From the NCBI RefSeq assembly GCF_030816965.1, contig NZ_JAUSYQ010000002.1, positions 10,445,595 through 10,509,594 of the forward strand: a stretch of 64,000 bases of DNA, given 5' to 3'. Within the stretch, counting starts at the first letter, position 1, and each line of letters starts with the position of its first letter. The position numbers were made by a program, and so were the translations under genes. The DNA comes from Streptomyces canus. GTDB lineage: Bacteria; Actinomycetota; Actinomycetes; Streptomycetales; Streptomycetaceae. Below, piece by piece: positions 27,381 to 36,206 of the stretch. Below the pieces are notes generated by a model. The model was not told the origin of the DNA. It did not search any database and saw nothing but the letters and a program-made list of their open reading frames with translations.

Positions 27381-27740
27381 ATGAAGATCGGCGAGCTCGC
27401 CGCCGCGACGGGGACCTCAGTCCGACTGCTGCGGTACTACGAGGAGCAGAGCCTCCTGGAGTCCTACCGCCTCGACAGCGGCCACCGCCGCTACGAAGAC
27501 AGCGCCCCCGCCGTGGTCCGCCGTATTCGCGCGCTGCTGGATGCCGGACTGCCGACGCGGGTCATCCGCGACCTGCTGCCGTGCGTTCGCCAGGACGGCA
27601 CGGTCGCCGGATGCAAGCTGGAGACCCTTCAAGAACACCTCCAGGGTCTGGACGACCGGATCTGCTCACTGTCGGAAACCCGCACCTCTCTGGCCGGGCT
27701 CATCTCCGCCACCCAGGCCCGCGAGTCGGTACTCAGGTAA
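27381..27740 (+). CDS. MerR family transcriptional regulator
   Basis: 119 residues; ATG follows GTGAGGAG. Winged helix at 1-70 (KIGELAAATGTSVRLLRYYE, RRYEDSAPAVVRRIRALLDA), coiled-coil dimer helix at ~75-115 (LETLQEHLQGLDDRICSLSE). Two cysteines (LLPCVRQDG and AGCKLE) could sense thiols or metals. It controls the divergent ABM gene in all likelihood. Its stop codon is followed in the same frame by the headless histidine kinase. Confidence 0.88.
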   Translation: MKIGELAAATGTSVRLLRYYEEQSLLESYRLDSGHRRYEDSAPAVVRRIRALLDAGLPTRVIRDLLPCVRQDGTVAGCKLETLQEHLQGLDDRICSLSETRTSLAGLISATQARESVLR

Positions 27741-28427
27741 GACCGCTTCCTGCGCGACCGCAAGAACACGGCGGACGAGGCCGAGCGCACCAGGGAGGAG
27801 GCTGCGCGGCGCCGCGCCGACGAGGAGCGGCTGCGCATCGCGCGGGAGCTGCACGATGCGCTCACCCACCAGATTTCAGTCATCAAGGTCCAGGCCGAAG
27901 TCGCCGTCCATGTGGCCCGCAGGCGTGGCGAGCAGGTGCCGCAGGCCCTGCTCGCCATCCGGGAGGCCGGACGCGAGGCGACCCGGGAGCTGAGAGCGAC
28001 CCTTCAGGCGCTGCGCGACGACGATACGACCCCGCCGCATGGCCTCGACCACGTGGCGGTACTGGTGGAACGGGCCTGTGCCCTGGGCCTGGACGCGACG
28101 CTGACGATCGAAGGGCAGCGGCACGACGTGCCGACCACGGTGGGACGGACCGCCTACCGGATCATTCAGGAGTCGCTCACCAACATCGCCCGCCACGCGG
28201 ACACTGCCACCGCCTCCGTCCGGATCCACTGCCGTCCGGACGCCCTTGTGATCCGCATCGATGACGACGGCAAGGCCGCGCCGGAAACCACCCCGACGCC
28301 CGGCGTCGGGCTGCTCGGCATGCGCGAACGAGTCACCGCCCTCGGCGGCCGGCTGCGCGCCGAACCGCGCCGCGAGGGCGGCGGCTTCACCGTTCAGGCC
28401 GAGCTTCCCGTGGACCAGACGGCATGA
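27741..28427 (+). pseudogene. NarL-type sensor histidine kinase, sensor domain lost
   Basis: Directly after the merR stop, in the same frame, the text continues as a HisKA_3 kinase: RRRADEERLRIARELHDALT (phospho-acceptor His), THQISVIKVQAEVAVHVARR, then ATPase parts TAYRIIQESLTNIARHA (N box) and VGLLGMRERVTALGGRL (G box). The membrane sensor domain and any start codon before the His are missing; internal starts come after the His. So the kinase is decapitated, while its response regulator downstream remains intact. Confidence 0.8.
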
Positions 28428-29089
28428 TCCGTGTCCTGCTGGTTGACGACCAGCCACTCATTCGCAGCGGATTCCGCGCGCTTCTCGACCTTGAAGATGA
28501 CATCGAGGTGGTGGCCGAGGCCGCCGACGGGCAGGAGAGCCTGGCACTGGCCAGAGAACACCTGCCCGACGTCGCTCTTGTCGACATCCAGATGCCGGTC
28601 CTCGACGGCATCGAGACGACCCGGCGCATCGCCGCGGACCCGAACCTGGCTGCCATGCACGTGGTCATCCTGACCAACTACGGCCTGGACGAATACGTCT
28701 TCGCCGCGCTGCGCACCGGCGCTGCCGGATTCCTCGTCAAGGACATTCTGCCGGAAGACTTCCTGTACGCCGTCCGCGTCGCCGCACGCGGCGACGCCCT
28801 GCTCTCACCCTCGATCACCCGCAAGCTCATCAACACGTACGTCACCCAGCCGCAGGGCACCAGCATCGGCACAGGGCTGGAAGGGCTCACCAACCGCGAA
28901 CGCGAAGCCGTCGCCCTGGTCGCGCATGGCCTGTCCAACGGCCAGATCGCCGACCGCATGGTGATCAGCCCGACGACCGCGAAAACCCATATCAACCGGG
29001 CCATGGCCAAGCTCCACGCCCGCGACCGCGCTCAGCTCGTCATCCTCGCCTACGAATCCGGCCTGGTAGCCCCACGCGGTTCCTGCTGA
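28424..29089 (+). CDS. LuxR/NarL family response regulator
   Basis: 221 residues; ATG overlaps the kinase stop (ATGA). Receiver domain at 1-120: VLLVDDQPLIRSGF (acidic pocket), DVALVDIQMP with the phospho-Asp, and LVKDI with the conserved Lys. Output HTH at ~150-210: LTNREREAVALVAHGLSNGQ, TTAKTHINRAMAKLHARD. Complete. Since the partner kinase has lost its sensor half, it may now be an orphan or be driven by another kinase. Confidence 0.92.
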   Translation: MIRVLLVDDQPLIRSGFRALLDLEDDIEVVAEAADGQESLALAREHLPDVALVDIQMPVLDGIETTRRIAADPNLAAMHVVILTNYGLDEYVFAALRTGAAGFLVKDILPEDFLYAVRVAARGDALLSPSITRKLINTYVTQPQGTSIGTGLEGLTNREREAVALVAHGLSNGQIADRMVISPTTAKTHINRAMAKLHARDRAQLVILAYESGLVAPRGSC

Positions 29090-29213
29090 ACGCCCTCGTA
29101 GGCTTCACAATCTGTGCTTGGCCCTGCCTTCGGGGAGGCCGTTGAGCCCCCTTGGGAGCCTGCCCGCCCACCCTCAAAGCGGAACCGGAGCGGCACCATG
29201 TGATCATGCCGAT

Positions 29214-29816
29214 ATGGCATCTGGTCGCATCATCTTCCTCAACGGCACCTCCAGTTCGGGGAAGTCGAGCATCGCTCGGGAGCTTCTGGACATCCTCGAC
29301 GACGGCGTCTTCTTCCACCTGGCGGTCGACAGCTTCAATGCGATGCGCAGTAAGCGGGAGCTCGAGGCGGAGGAACTCGACGCCGCGCTGCGGCGGACCA
29401 GGATGGGCTTCCACCGCTCGATTGCGGCCATGGCTGAGGTGGGCAACGACATCGTGGTCGACCATGTGCTGAGCGAGCCGTGGCGACTGCTCGACTGCCT
29501 GACAGTGCTGCCGCCCGAGGACGTACTGTTTGTCGGCGTCCACTGCCAGCCGGACGAGCTGGCCCGCCGCGAGCTGGCCCGGGGCGACCGTCCTCCGGGC
29601 CTCGCGGCGCACCAATACGACCTGGTTCACGCCCACGGCGACTACGACCTGGAGTGCGACACCAGCACGGCAGGCCCACGCGCATGCGCTCAGCGAATCA
29701 AGGAGGTTCTCCCGCACCGCCCCAACCCCACCGCTTTCACCCGCCTCAGCCGACGCCACCTGATGGACAGCCAAGAACCACCTACGGCGAAGCACAATCT
29801 CCTCGACTTGGGCTAA
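29214..29816 (+). CDS. chloramphenicol phosphotransferase-like P-loop kinase
   Basis: 200 residues from ATG 29214. Walker A GTSSSGKSS opens the protein (IIFLNGTSSSGKSSIARELL); then LAVDSFNAM with the conserved Asp, GNDIVVDHVL, and VGVHCQPDELARRELARGDR (lid region), as in the CPT family. CPT from Streptomyces venezuelae inactivates chloramphenicol by 3-O-phosphorylation; many homologues act on unknown substrates, so resistance is only a possibility. No operon partner. Confidence 0.8.
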   Translation: MASGRIIFLNGTSSSGKSSIARELLDILDDGVFFHLAVDSFNAMRSKRELEAEELDAALRRTRMGFHRSIAAMAEVGNDIVVDHVLSEPWRLLDCLTVLPPEDVLFVGVHCQPDELARRELARGDRPPGLAAHQYDLVHAHGDYDLECDTSTAGPRACAQRIKEVLPHRPNPTAFTRLSRRHLMDSQEPPTAKHNLLDLG

Positions 29817-30062
29817 AACGCACCCATGCCACGCTGGACTTCCACAGAAGCAGGTGCAGTGAGAATCCCGAGCCATGGCAGTCTCGCACCAACTGGCAAA
29901 CCTGCAGCTCAGAGCGAGATCCACAGCCAACTTCACTTCGACGGGACTGCCGGCTGGAGCCATGGCGTGTGCGGTGGCGGGCGCGGTCGCCACGGCTCGG
30001 GTCGGCCGGTCCACAGCTGCGGTGGTCGTACTGGTTCCTGGGCCCGTCGACTTGTCGTTGTG

Positions 30063-30356
30063 CTACTGCCTGCCGGTTGGATGAGTCTGACAAGGTAGGC
30101 GCTTGAGCCACCAGATCGCGAGCGGATAGGCAGCTGCTGCGGCAAGGAGTCCCGTCAGGGCGGTGACTACGTGCTCGTATTCCGGAAGCAACTGGCTGAC
30201 AGGCTGGAAGACCAGCATTTGAGTGCACCAGAAAGCCGCGAAGGCCGCGAACATGCCTCCGTCCGACTCTTTGGTCCGCCGCCTCCTGCCCGTCGGGACG
30301 GACGCGGGTGGTCGGGTGAGTTGGCCGTCCGGGGATGGCGCGAAAGGGTCGGTCAC
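30063..30356 (-). CDS. small membrane protein
   Basis: About 97 residues from GTG 30356 (TDPFAPSPDGQL) with a basic linker (GRRRRTKESDGG), two hydrophobic segments (MFAAFAAFWCTQMLVFQPV and VVTALTGLLAAAAAYPLAIW) and a Lys-rich end. Reads like the short actinobacterial inner-membrane proteins of unknown role. Start uncertain. Confidence 0.45.
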   Translation of the reverse strand: MTDPFAPSPDGQLTRPPASVPTGRRRRTKESDGGMFAAFAAFWCTQMLVFQPVSQLLPEYEHVVTALTGLLAAAAAYPLAIWWLKRLPCQTHPTGRQ

Positions 30357-30492
30357 GCTCCCGTTGTACCGGTCGCCGATCAACGCGACAAGAGGTACGT
30401 CCCGCCTGTGAAAAGGCCTGCGACCGGCGCCACTCCTAAGAGTTGTCCCTGTAAATGATCGACGACGTGTTCGTTGACCAACCTCTTCTTCG

Positions 30493-30735
30493 TCAGCCAG
30501 TCAGGGTGAGGTTGTGGAGGCGGGCGATGCCGAGCATGGCGTAGTGAACACCGTCGCCCTTCAGACGACAGTCGCGGAGGATCTTCCAGGCCTTCATCCG
30601 GGCAAGGGCGTGCTCAACGCGGGCGCGGACCTTGCGGTGGGAGGTGTTGTGTTCCTCCTTCCAGGCGGGGGGTTCGGCCTGGCCCTTCTCGCGGCGGTGC
30701 GGGATGACCAGTCCGCCGCGATCACCCGCGGCATA
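30493..30735 (-). pseudogene. C-terminal fragment of an IS5-type transposase
   Basis: About 75 residues (KEEHNTSHRKVRARVEHALA, RMKAWKILRDCRLKGDGVHY, LGIARLHNLTL) match the end of DDE_Tnp_4 transposases, including the catalytic Glu region RVEHA. Upstream of ~30735 the text is not transposase-like. Confidence 0.65.
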
Positions 30736-31610
30736 AGCGGCGCAATCACTGCCAGCCACGGCACGGAGGCGTATTCGTTGTGCATCAGCTGCTGCCTCGG
30801 AACGGAACTGGCTGCCCGGCTCCGGCGCCAGCCGCAATATCACCGGTCTGTCCTGGCAGGCCAGTCGACCTTGTACGTGCTGTTGTACATGCCCATGCCC
30901 AACTCGACGGCGGACAGCGGGCGGGTCTCGGTTCCGAAGGCCGGCCCGGCGGCACACCGCCTTGATCTCGTCGGGGCCAGCGACTGTTGGAACGCTCCTG
31001 GGGCACGCTTGACCGGACGAAACTCCATGCGACTCCTTGGAACCCGTGTGCGGGCACCGACGCAGAGCCGAACCTGCCGATCAGCACTACGGCGCTCCGG
31101 CTCGGCGCTTGGCGTGGCCCTGGACCATGCCCCGGCCCGATGCTATCGGGGGTGACTGAGCCAGGGCCTGCGGCCGCAGCGAGACGGAGGCTCCGGCGTT
31201 GAAGATCCAGAAGGACCTTCAACGCCGGGGTTGTGTCAACTGCACGAACTGTACGGCGCCTTTCGGCTCGCCCCGTGCGGCAGCTGCCGCACAGGGCCGC
31301 TCTCTGAGATCTGTCGGCGCAACCGCTCCCCGTTGCGGGCCGCTGCCAGCCGGTACACGCCGAAAGGAGCTTGAGTACGGTGAGTGAGGACGTTTCGGGA
31401 TGACGCAGAGGGCGGGCATGGATCCAGACGTGTTCGTGGCAGCAGTAGCCGTGCTGGCAGAGCACCATCCAGCAGCGGTGCTCACTGAAACCGGAGCTGT
31501 GGCTCGGCCGGGCTTCCTGGTGGGTCCGGGCGCCGCCGTTTGCCTACACTCTGCTTTGACGCGGGTGCGGTTCGGAGTGGGCGCCCCGAACTGAAGCCAG
31601 TATGCCCGCC
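30736..31610. other. no gene recognised
   Basis: About 870 bp. Short frames exist (for example 31400-31594 on the plus strand and 30840-31028 on the minus strand) but none matches a family or has a convincing RBS. A strong hairpin lies at 31193-31228. Confidence 0.4.
31193..31228. terminator. strong isolated hairpin
   Basis: 12-bp perfect arms CCGGCGTTGAAG and CTTCAACGCCGG, extended by further pairs to a 4-base AGAA loop. Orientation unclear because no intact gene ends next to it. Confidence 0.6.
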
Positions 31611-31649
31611 GGAGGGGCAGCCGGGGACGACCGCCCCGGCTGCCCCTCC
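31611..31649 (-). terminator. hairpin downstream of the ether-lipid operon
   Basis: 16-bp perfect arms (GGAGGGGCAGCCGGGG and complement) around a 7-base loop, about 135 bp past the stop of the alkylglycerone-phosphate-synthase-like gene. Confidence 0.75.
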
Positions 31650-31782
31650 CCACGTGCGTGAGGCAGGGTCCCCCAGACCCGCGGACGCGAAGACAGGCCC
31701 GCTCGGGAACACGGCCGCGTCCGCGCCCTCAATCCACCGTGCCCTCGACGAGACCCGACAGACCCGAGAGTCCCTGCGGCGC

Positions 31783-33483
31783 TCAGACCACGATCTTGCG
31801 CGGGTTGAAGTTGCCGCCCGGGTCGGCAGCGTCGAAGAGGCCCGACATGACCGCGACGCCCTGCGCCGAGATGTCCTCCTCCAGCCACGGCGCGTGTTCC
31901 AGTCCCACCCCGTGGTGGTGTGAGATGGTGCCGCCGGCGTCGATGAACGCCTGCTGGATCGCGCGCTTGACCGTGTCGTACTCGCCGAGCGGGTCGTCAC
32001 CAAACACGAAGGCGAAAGTGAAGTAGAGGCAGGCTCCAGAGTGGTACGAGTGCGACATGTGCGACATCGTCCAGCCCGTGCGGCCGATCTTCTCGTAGGC
32101 ACGGTCGGCCGCCTCGTAGACCGCCGCGTGGATGCCACGCAGCTTCGACCACGGACCGGCGGTCTCGCTCACGTCGCCGGCGGCACCGCGGTCGAGCAGG
32201 AAGTCGCGGATGTACGGCGTGTCGAACTTCTTCTGGTCGTAGAGCGCACCGGGTCCCTTGCCGACGCCGATGCCGTGATGCTTGCGCACGATCCGGTCGA
32301 CGAGCGACTTCTGCCGTTTCGCGTGCGCCTTGCCGCCCTCGAAGCCGATGAAGGAGAGACACATCTCGTCGAGGTTCCAGCCACGCCTCTTGAGATACGC
32401 CATGAGGCCGGCCTGCGCCTTCTTCTGAATGCCCTTCGACTCCTTGCCCGTCGCCAGCGAGAAGCCGGTCTCGTGCGCGTCCGAGATACGGGTGACCGTG
32501 GGCGAGACGTCGCTCTCGGCGATCTCCTGCATCGCGGCGAGGCCGTGGTCGAGATTCTTGAAGAAGTAGGCGTAGATGGCACGCTTCTCGGGGAGCCGGT
32601 GCACCTGCACCGTGACCTCGGTGATGACGCCGAGCCGCCCCTCTGAGCCCACCACCATCTCCCGCACGCTCGGCCCGGTCGACGCACTCGGAACGGCACG
32701 GATCACGAGGATCCCACCGGCCCGCACGACACGCAGTCCCTTGGCGATGTCCGCGATGTCGCCGTACTTGTCCGACTGCATGCCGGACGAGCGCGTGGCG
32801 ACCCACCCGCCGAGCGTCGAGTGGGTGAACGAGTCGGGGAAGTGCCCCATCGTCCAGCCGTCCCGGTTGAGTTGAGCCTCAAGATCGGGGCCCAGCGCTC
32901 CGGCCTGGATGCGCGCCAGGCCGGAGTCGGCGTCGATCTCCAGCACCCGGTTGAGGCGGCCGAGGTCGAGCGAGACGACCACCCGCGACTCGTCCGGGTG
33001 CGGTTCGAGGCTGCCGGCGATATTGCTGCCGCCCCCAAAGGGGATGATCACGGCGTCCGCCTCGACGGCCGCGTCGACGACGCTTTGCACCTCCGCCTCG
33101 TCGGCCGGGTAGACGATCACATCGGGACTGCGCGCGATCTCGCCTGCTCGGATCCGGACCAGGTCACGCAGGCTCTTGCCGTACGTGTGGACGACCCGGG
33201 ACAGGTCGTCGACGACGGTGTTCTCTGCTCCGACGATGCCGCTCAGGACGGTGACGAACTCCTCCGGTGCCGTCGAATCCGGCACCTTCAACTGCGAGAA
33301 GTCGGGCCGTTCGGTGCGCTCGGCCGCCAAGAGGTCGAGACCGACGGCCTTCTGTACGAACGGCGCGAACCCGGGCTTGTCCTCGTGGTGGAAGCCGACG
33401 CCTTCCACGCCCCAGCCCCACCACTTCATGTGTTTCACCTCACCGGTGCGCATCGCGTCGGTGCGGCGGGGGGATTCGGTCAC
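31783..33483 (-). CDS. alkylglycerone-phosphate synthase-like FAD oxidase
   Basis: 566 residues from GTG 33483, overlapping the plsC stop (GTGA). Residues ~20-60 are the AGPS-type N-terminal block (MKWWGWGVEGVGFHHEDKPG). Residues ~110-290 are the FAD-binding PCMH domain (VIIPFGGGSNIAGS, GLARIQAGALGPDLEAQL, WVATRSSGMQSDKYGDI, REMVVGSEGRLGVITEV). The C-terminal oxidase domain carries the GTISHHHGVGLEHAPWL active-site loop with three His. AGPS swaps the acyl chain of acyl-DHAP for a fatty alcohol, making the ether bond. With a fatty acyl-CoA reductase, PlsC and SDR nearby this is the natural reading; an ordinary lactate-type oxidase is less likely given the length and HHH loop. Confidence 0.85.
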   Translation of the reverse strand: MTESPRRTDAMRTGEVKHMKWWGWGVEGVGFHHEDKPGFAPFVQKAVGLDLLAAERTERPDFSQLKVPDSTAPEEFVTVLSGIVGAENTVVDDLSRVVHTYGKSLRDLVRIRAGEIARSPDVIVYPADEAEVQSVVDAAVEADAVIIPFGGGSNIAGSLEPHPDESRVVVSLDLGRLNRVLEIDADSGLARIQAGALGPDLEAQLNRDGWTMGHFPDSFTHSTLGGWVATRSSGMQSDKYGDIADIAKGLRVVRAGGILVIRAVPSASTGPSVREMVVGSEGRLGVITEVTVQVHRLPEKRAIYAYFFKNLDHGLAAMQEIAESDVSPTVTRISDAHETGFSLATGKESKGIQKKAQAGLMAYLKRRGWNLDEMCLSFIGFEGGKAHAKRQKSLVDRIVRKHHGIGVGKGPGALYDQKKFDTPYIRDFLLDRGAAGDVSETAGPWSKLRGIHAAVYEAADRAYEKIGRTGWTMSHMSHSYHSGACLYFTFAFVFGDDPLGEYDTVKRAIQQAFIDAGGTISHHHGVGLEHAPWLEEDISAQGVAVMSGLFDAADPGGNFNPRKIVV

Positions 33484-34202
33484 GAACGGTCTCCTTCAAG
33501 TACACGACGTGAGGTGGTATTCGCGCCGAGGATGTGGTCGGAGTGCTCCTCGGCCAGGGCGACGATCGCCGAGCGGATGCGTTCGGTGAAGTCGCTCCTC
33601 AACTCCCCGGGACGGGCAGTGAGCGGTTCGCCGAAGACAACCCCGACCGGCAGGCGGCCCGGTTTCGGCCAATTCGATCCGCGAGGATGCGCCTCATGCG
33701 CGCCGATGACCGCGACGGGGAGCACCGGCACCTCGGCTGACGAGGCGAGCGCCGCCACCCCCGGCTTGAACGTCCCGAGCGATCCGTCGCGCGAGCGGGT
33801 ACCTTCGGGAAAGATCAGGAGCGGCACTCCCCGGTTCAGCAAAGCCTTGGCGCTCACTCCGCGCGTGTTCGCTCCGCTGCGGTCGACCGGGAAGGCGTTG
33901 AAGAAGAGAGCCGTGAGGCCGCGCCGCTGCCACACGTCGAAGAAGTAGTCGGCGGCGGCTCCCACCGCGAGGTAGCGCGCCAATCGGCGGGGCAGCGCGC
34001 CCATGATGAGTGGTGTGTCGAGGTGCGAGCTGTGATTGGCGACGACGACATAGGTGTCCTCGACGTTCGCCAAGCGCTCGCGCCCAAGTACCGTGACGCT
34101 GGTCACGCTCCAGACGACGGGCTTCAACAGCCCCCGCTGCGCGACGAAACGCGCCGCGGCGTGAGAGCGTGACGTGAAACGGTCGCGCATCGTCGCATGC
34201 AT
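33480..34202 (-). CDS. plsC: 1-acyl-sn-glycerol-3-phosphate acyltransferase-like protein (PlsC family)
   Basis: 240 residues; ATG 34202 with GGAAGG upstream. Acyltransferase motifs: VVANHSSHLDTPLI (HX4D), FFNAFPVDRSG, LLIFPEGTRSRDGSLGTFKPG (EGTR) and VPVLPVAVIGAHEAHP. It would acylate the sn-2 or sn-1 position of a lysophosphatidate or DHAP, the step before or after ether-bond formation. Overlaps the AGPS-like gene by 4 bp, so the two are co-translated. Confidence 0.88.
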   Translation of the reverse strand: MHATMRDRFTSRSHAAARFVAQRGLLKPVVWSVTSVTVLGRERLANVEDTYVVVANHSSHLDTPLIMGALPRRLARYLAVGAAADYFFDVWQRRGLTALFFNAFPVDRSGANTRGVSAKALLNRGVPLLIFPEGTRSRDGSLGTFKPGVAALASSAEVPVLPVAVIGAHEAHPRGSNWPKPGRLPVGVVFGEPLTARPGELRSDFTERIRSAIVALAEEHSDHILGANTTSRRVLEGDRS

Positions 34203-34241
34203 CCGCTTCCTTCCGGTGCGGGCTCGCCCGCACTGCTTCTT

Positions 34242-35051
34242 TCAGTGAATGAGACTGTCATTACGGTTGGACGAGATCCGTCGCGAGATCCACCGCACCG
34301 TGTGGCGCGGAAGATGACGTGCGAACCAGATGAGCAACCGGTACCGGAAGCTCGGCATGGAGATCACCCGTCCGCGGCGCACGTCGCGCAGACTCGCCTC
34401 GACGAGTCGCTCGGCGTCGAGCCAGAGGAAGTTCGGAATGCTCGACGACCGGATTCCGGCCCGCGCATGGAACTCCGTGCGGACCCAGCCCGGACAAAGG
34501 GCCGTCACGGTGACGCCCGTTCCATGGAGCTCGTTCGCCAGCCCCTCCGTGAGCGAGGTCACGAAGGCCTTGACTGCCGAATAACTCCCCATCGTGACGA
34601 ACCCAGCCGTGCTCGACACATTGACGATCGCACCGTGCCCGCGTTCGCGCATGGCCCGCCCGGCGGCGCCCGCGAGCACCAGCACCGCGCGCCCCATGAC
34701 CTCGATCGCCCGGTCGTGCGGAGCGGTGTCGGCCGAGGTTATCGGCGCGTGCACGCCGAAACCGGCGTTGTTCACGAGCATGTCCACCGGATGGGCGGGG
34801 TCCTCCAGCCGGGCGACGACACGCTCGACGTCGGCGCGATCGGACAGGTCGGCGGGCAGTACTTCGACGGCACGGCCCCGGGACTCGAGCTCGACCGCCA
34901 TCCGGCCGAGCCGCTCCCTGTCGCGCGCCACCAGGACAAGGTCCCATCCACGGTCCGCCAGAGCGCGCGCGAACGCCGCTCCGATACCCGACGTAGCGCC
35001 GGTGACAAGTGCGACCCTTATACGGCTCAGCACAGTTTCATTGCCATTCAC
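34242..35051 (-). CDS. short-chain dehydrogenase/reductase
   Basis: About 269 residues from GTG 35051 (a GTG at 35033 is an alternative). Rossmann motif VALVTGATSGIGAAFARALA, LVNNAGFGVHAP, Ser in AIVNVSSTAGF, catalytic YSAVK in SYSAVKAFVTSL. The C-terminal ~45 residues are basic and amphipathic (FRYRLLIWFARHLPR), like membrane-associated reductases. First gene of the SDR-plsC-AGPS unit, 39 bp before plsC; it may reduce the alkyl-DHAP product or a fatty intermediate. Confidence 0.85.
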   Translation of the reverse strand: MNGNETVLSRIRVALVTGATSGIGAAFARALADRGWDLVLVARDRERLGRMAVELESRGRAVEVLPADLSDRADVERVVARLEDPAHPVDMLVNNAGFGVHAPITSADTAPHDRAIEVMGRAVLVLAGAAGRAMRERGHGAIVNVSSTAGFVTMGSYSAVKAFVTSLTEGLANELHGTGVTVTALCPGWVRTEFHARAGIRSSSIPNFLWLDAERLVEASLRDVRRGRVISMPSFRYRLLIWFARHLPRHTVRWISRRISSNRNDSLIH

Positions 35052-35488
35052 TCGACATCCGAGTTCCCCGCTCACAGCTATTGCCTGGGGTGGTGAGCGG
35101 GTCCACGTCGTCGAACCCGACACCGGCCTTCCGAGTTCGCCGACCGACGAGCCAACCCAGGTGAATGGCTCCGGTCGTGCAGTCGCCGACGGCTGAGTCC
35201 TCGCGCATGACACCCCTTTCCTTACTCGGCTCATCCCGTTAGACCGGGCACGCATCCGTCTTGTGACACCAGATTCCGCACGTGCTCATACGGACTCAGG
35301 AATCGCTCTCTGACCTCGATCCGTCAGCTGGGGCAGGTCGTTGACCGGCTCGGTGGTTCGCCCGTCATGGCCTCCGCCGTTCGAGAGTGGGCCGTCGCGT
35401 GACGCTGCGGGGTGCGCCGGGGTTCCACGTCTCCCGGGCTGGTGCGGTCCTCTCCTTTTCGGTCCTCGCTGGGGCGGATGATGGGTGG
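35052..35488. other. upstream region of the SDR-plsC-AGPS operon
   Basis: 437 bp with no recognised gene; the promoter of the minus-strand operon should lie here, cut off from the plus-strand arm by the IS1380 remnant. Confidence 0.4.
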
Positions 35489-36070
35489 TCAGGTGATGGC
35501 TGGGAGGGCGGTCAGTCGCCCCAAGGCGGTGGTGAACGCGTCGGCCCATGGCCAGGGGGTTCGATCCGCAGTCATCGGCGACGGGCGTGTTTCGCGCGGC
35601 GGGCCGGGAGGTGGCAGAGCCAAAAGCGCATGGTGTCCGTCTCGGCGTCATCCAGGTCTTGCTGATCGTGCAGGGTGTGCGGGCGGAGCCAGGCGTCCAG
35701 GTCGGCGGCGAGGTTCGCGCTCAGCGTCCCCGTGATGATCGTCGCGTCCATGTCGGTCACTACCCAGTCATGCAGCCGCTTCCCGGGGACCGCCGGCCAG
35801 GGGAAGCCGCCCGGCCGCAGATGCAGCAGCGACCACGCGTGCCGGCGTACCCGCGCCCGTGCCTTGGCGACCCTCGCCAGGACCACGGCGTCCATCAGCT
35901 GTAGTGTCCGGCGGGTGGTCGAGTCGGGCACCGCCGGCCCGAACAAACCCTGGTGGTGGGCCTGCAACTGCCCAGTCCGAGAGATTCACCGCCCCCGGCA
36001 CAATCCCCACCGCGAGCTGCACGACCACGGCTGCGCGGTCTCGTCGGCCAGCCCGCCTCCGCGACATGAT
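35489..36070 (-). pseudogene. IS1380 family transposase remnant with internal deletions
   Basis: Pieces in several frames on the minus strand: DRAAVVVQLAVGIVPGAVNL near 36000, then PDSTTRRTLQLMDAVVLARV, AWSLLHLRPGGFPWPAV, LHDWVVTDMDATII (first catalytic Asp), then a jump to the C-terminal LDDAETDTMRFWLCHLPARR and PWPWADAFTTALGRLTALPA with stop at 35489. The central DDE core is deleted. It lies in the gap between the two divergent arms of the ether-lipid locus. Confidence 0.8.
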
Positions 36071-36089
36071 CCACCGGACAGGCCTCAGG

Positions 36090-36104
36090 CCATGTGTCAC
36101 ACAT
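36090..36104. promoter_or_regulatory. palindrome upstream of the ferritin-like/FAR operon
   Basis: CATGTGT-C-ACACATG, perfect 7-bp arms, 103 bp before the start at 36207 and just outside the IS1380 remnant. Candidate operator; no regulator gene is in the locus. Confidence 0.4.
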
Positions 36105-36206
36105 GCGCCGGTTGCTCGGTCTGACGTGACGGCACCCCGACAAGTTTTTCGCACGTTCCGGGGCCTCCGCAGAGTCACTCCCACTCCCGCCCCAGAAAGC
36201 CGACGC

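Noticed and set aside
29875..30084. 69-residue plus-strand frame with a hydrophobic end
   Set aside because: No RBS, no family, overlaps the end of an opposing membrane-protein gene; not supported.
30840..31028. 62-residue minus-strand frame
   Set aside because: Protein-like text but no RBS, no recognised family and no partner; left as unassigned DNA.
31400..31594. 64-residue plus-strand frame
   Set aside because: Weak start and no family; could be real but cannot be supported from sequence alone.
32821..33948. 375-residue plus-strand frame
   Set aside because: Antisense of the AGPS-like and plsC genes.
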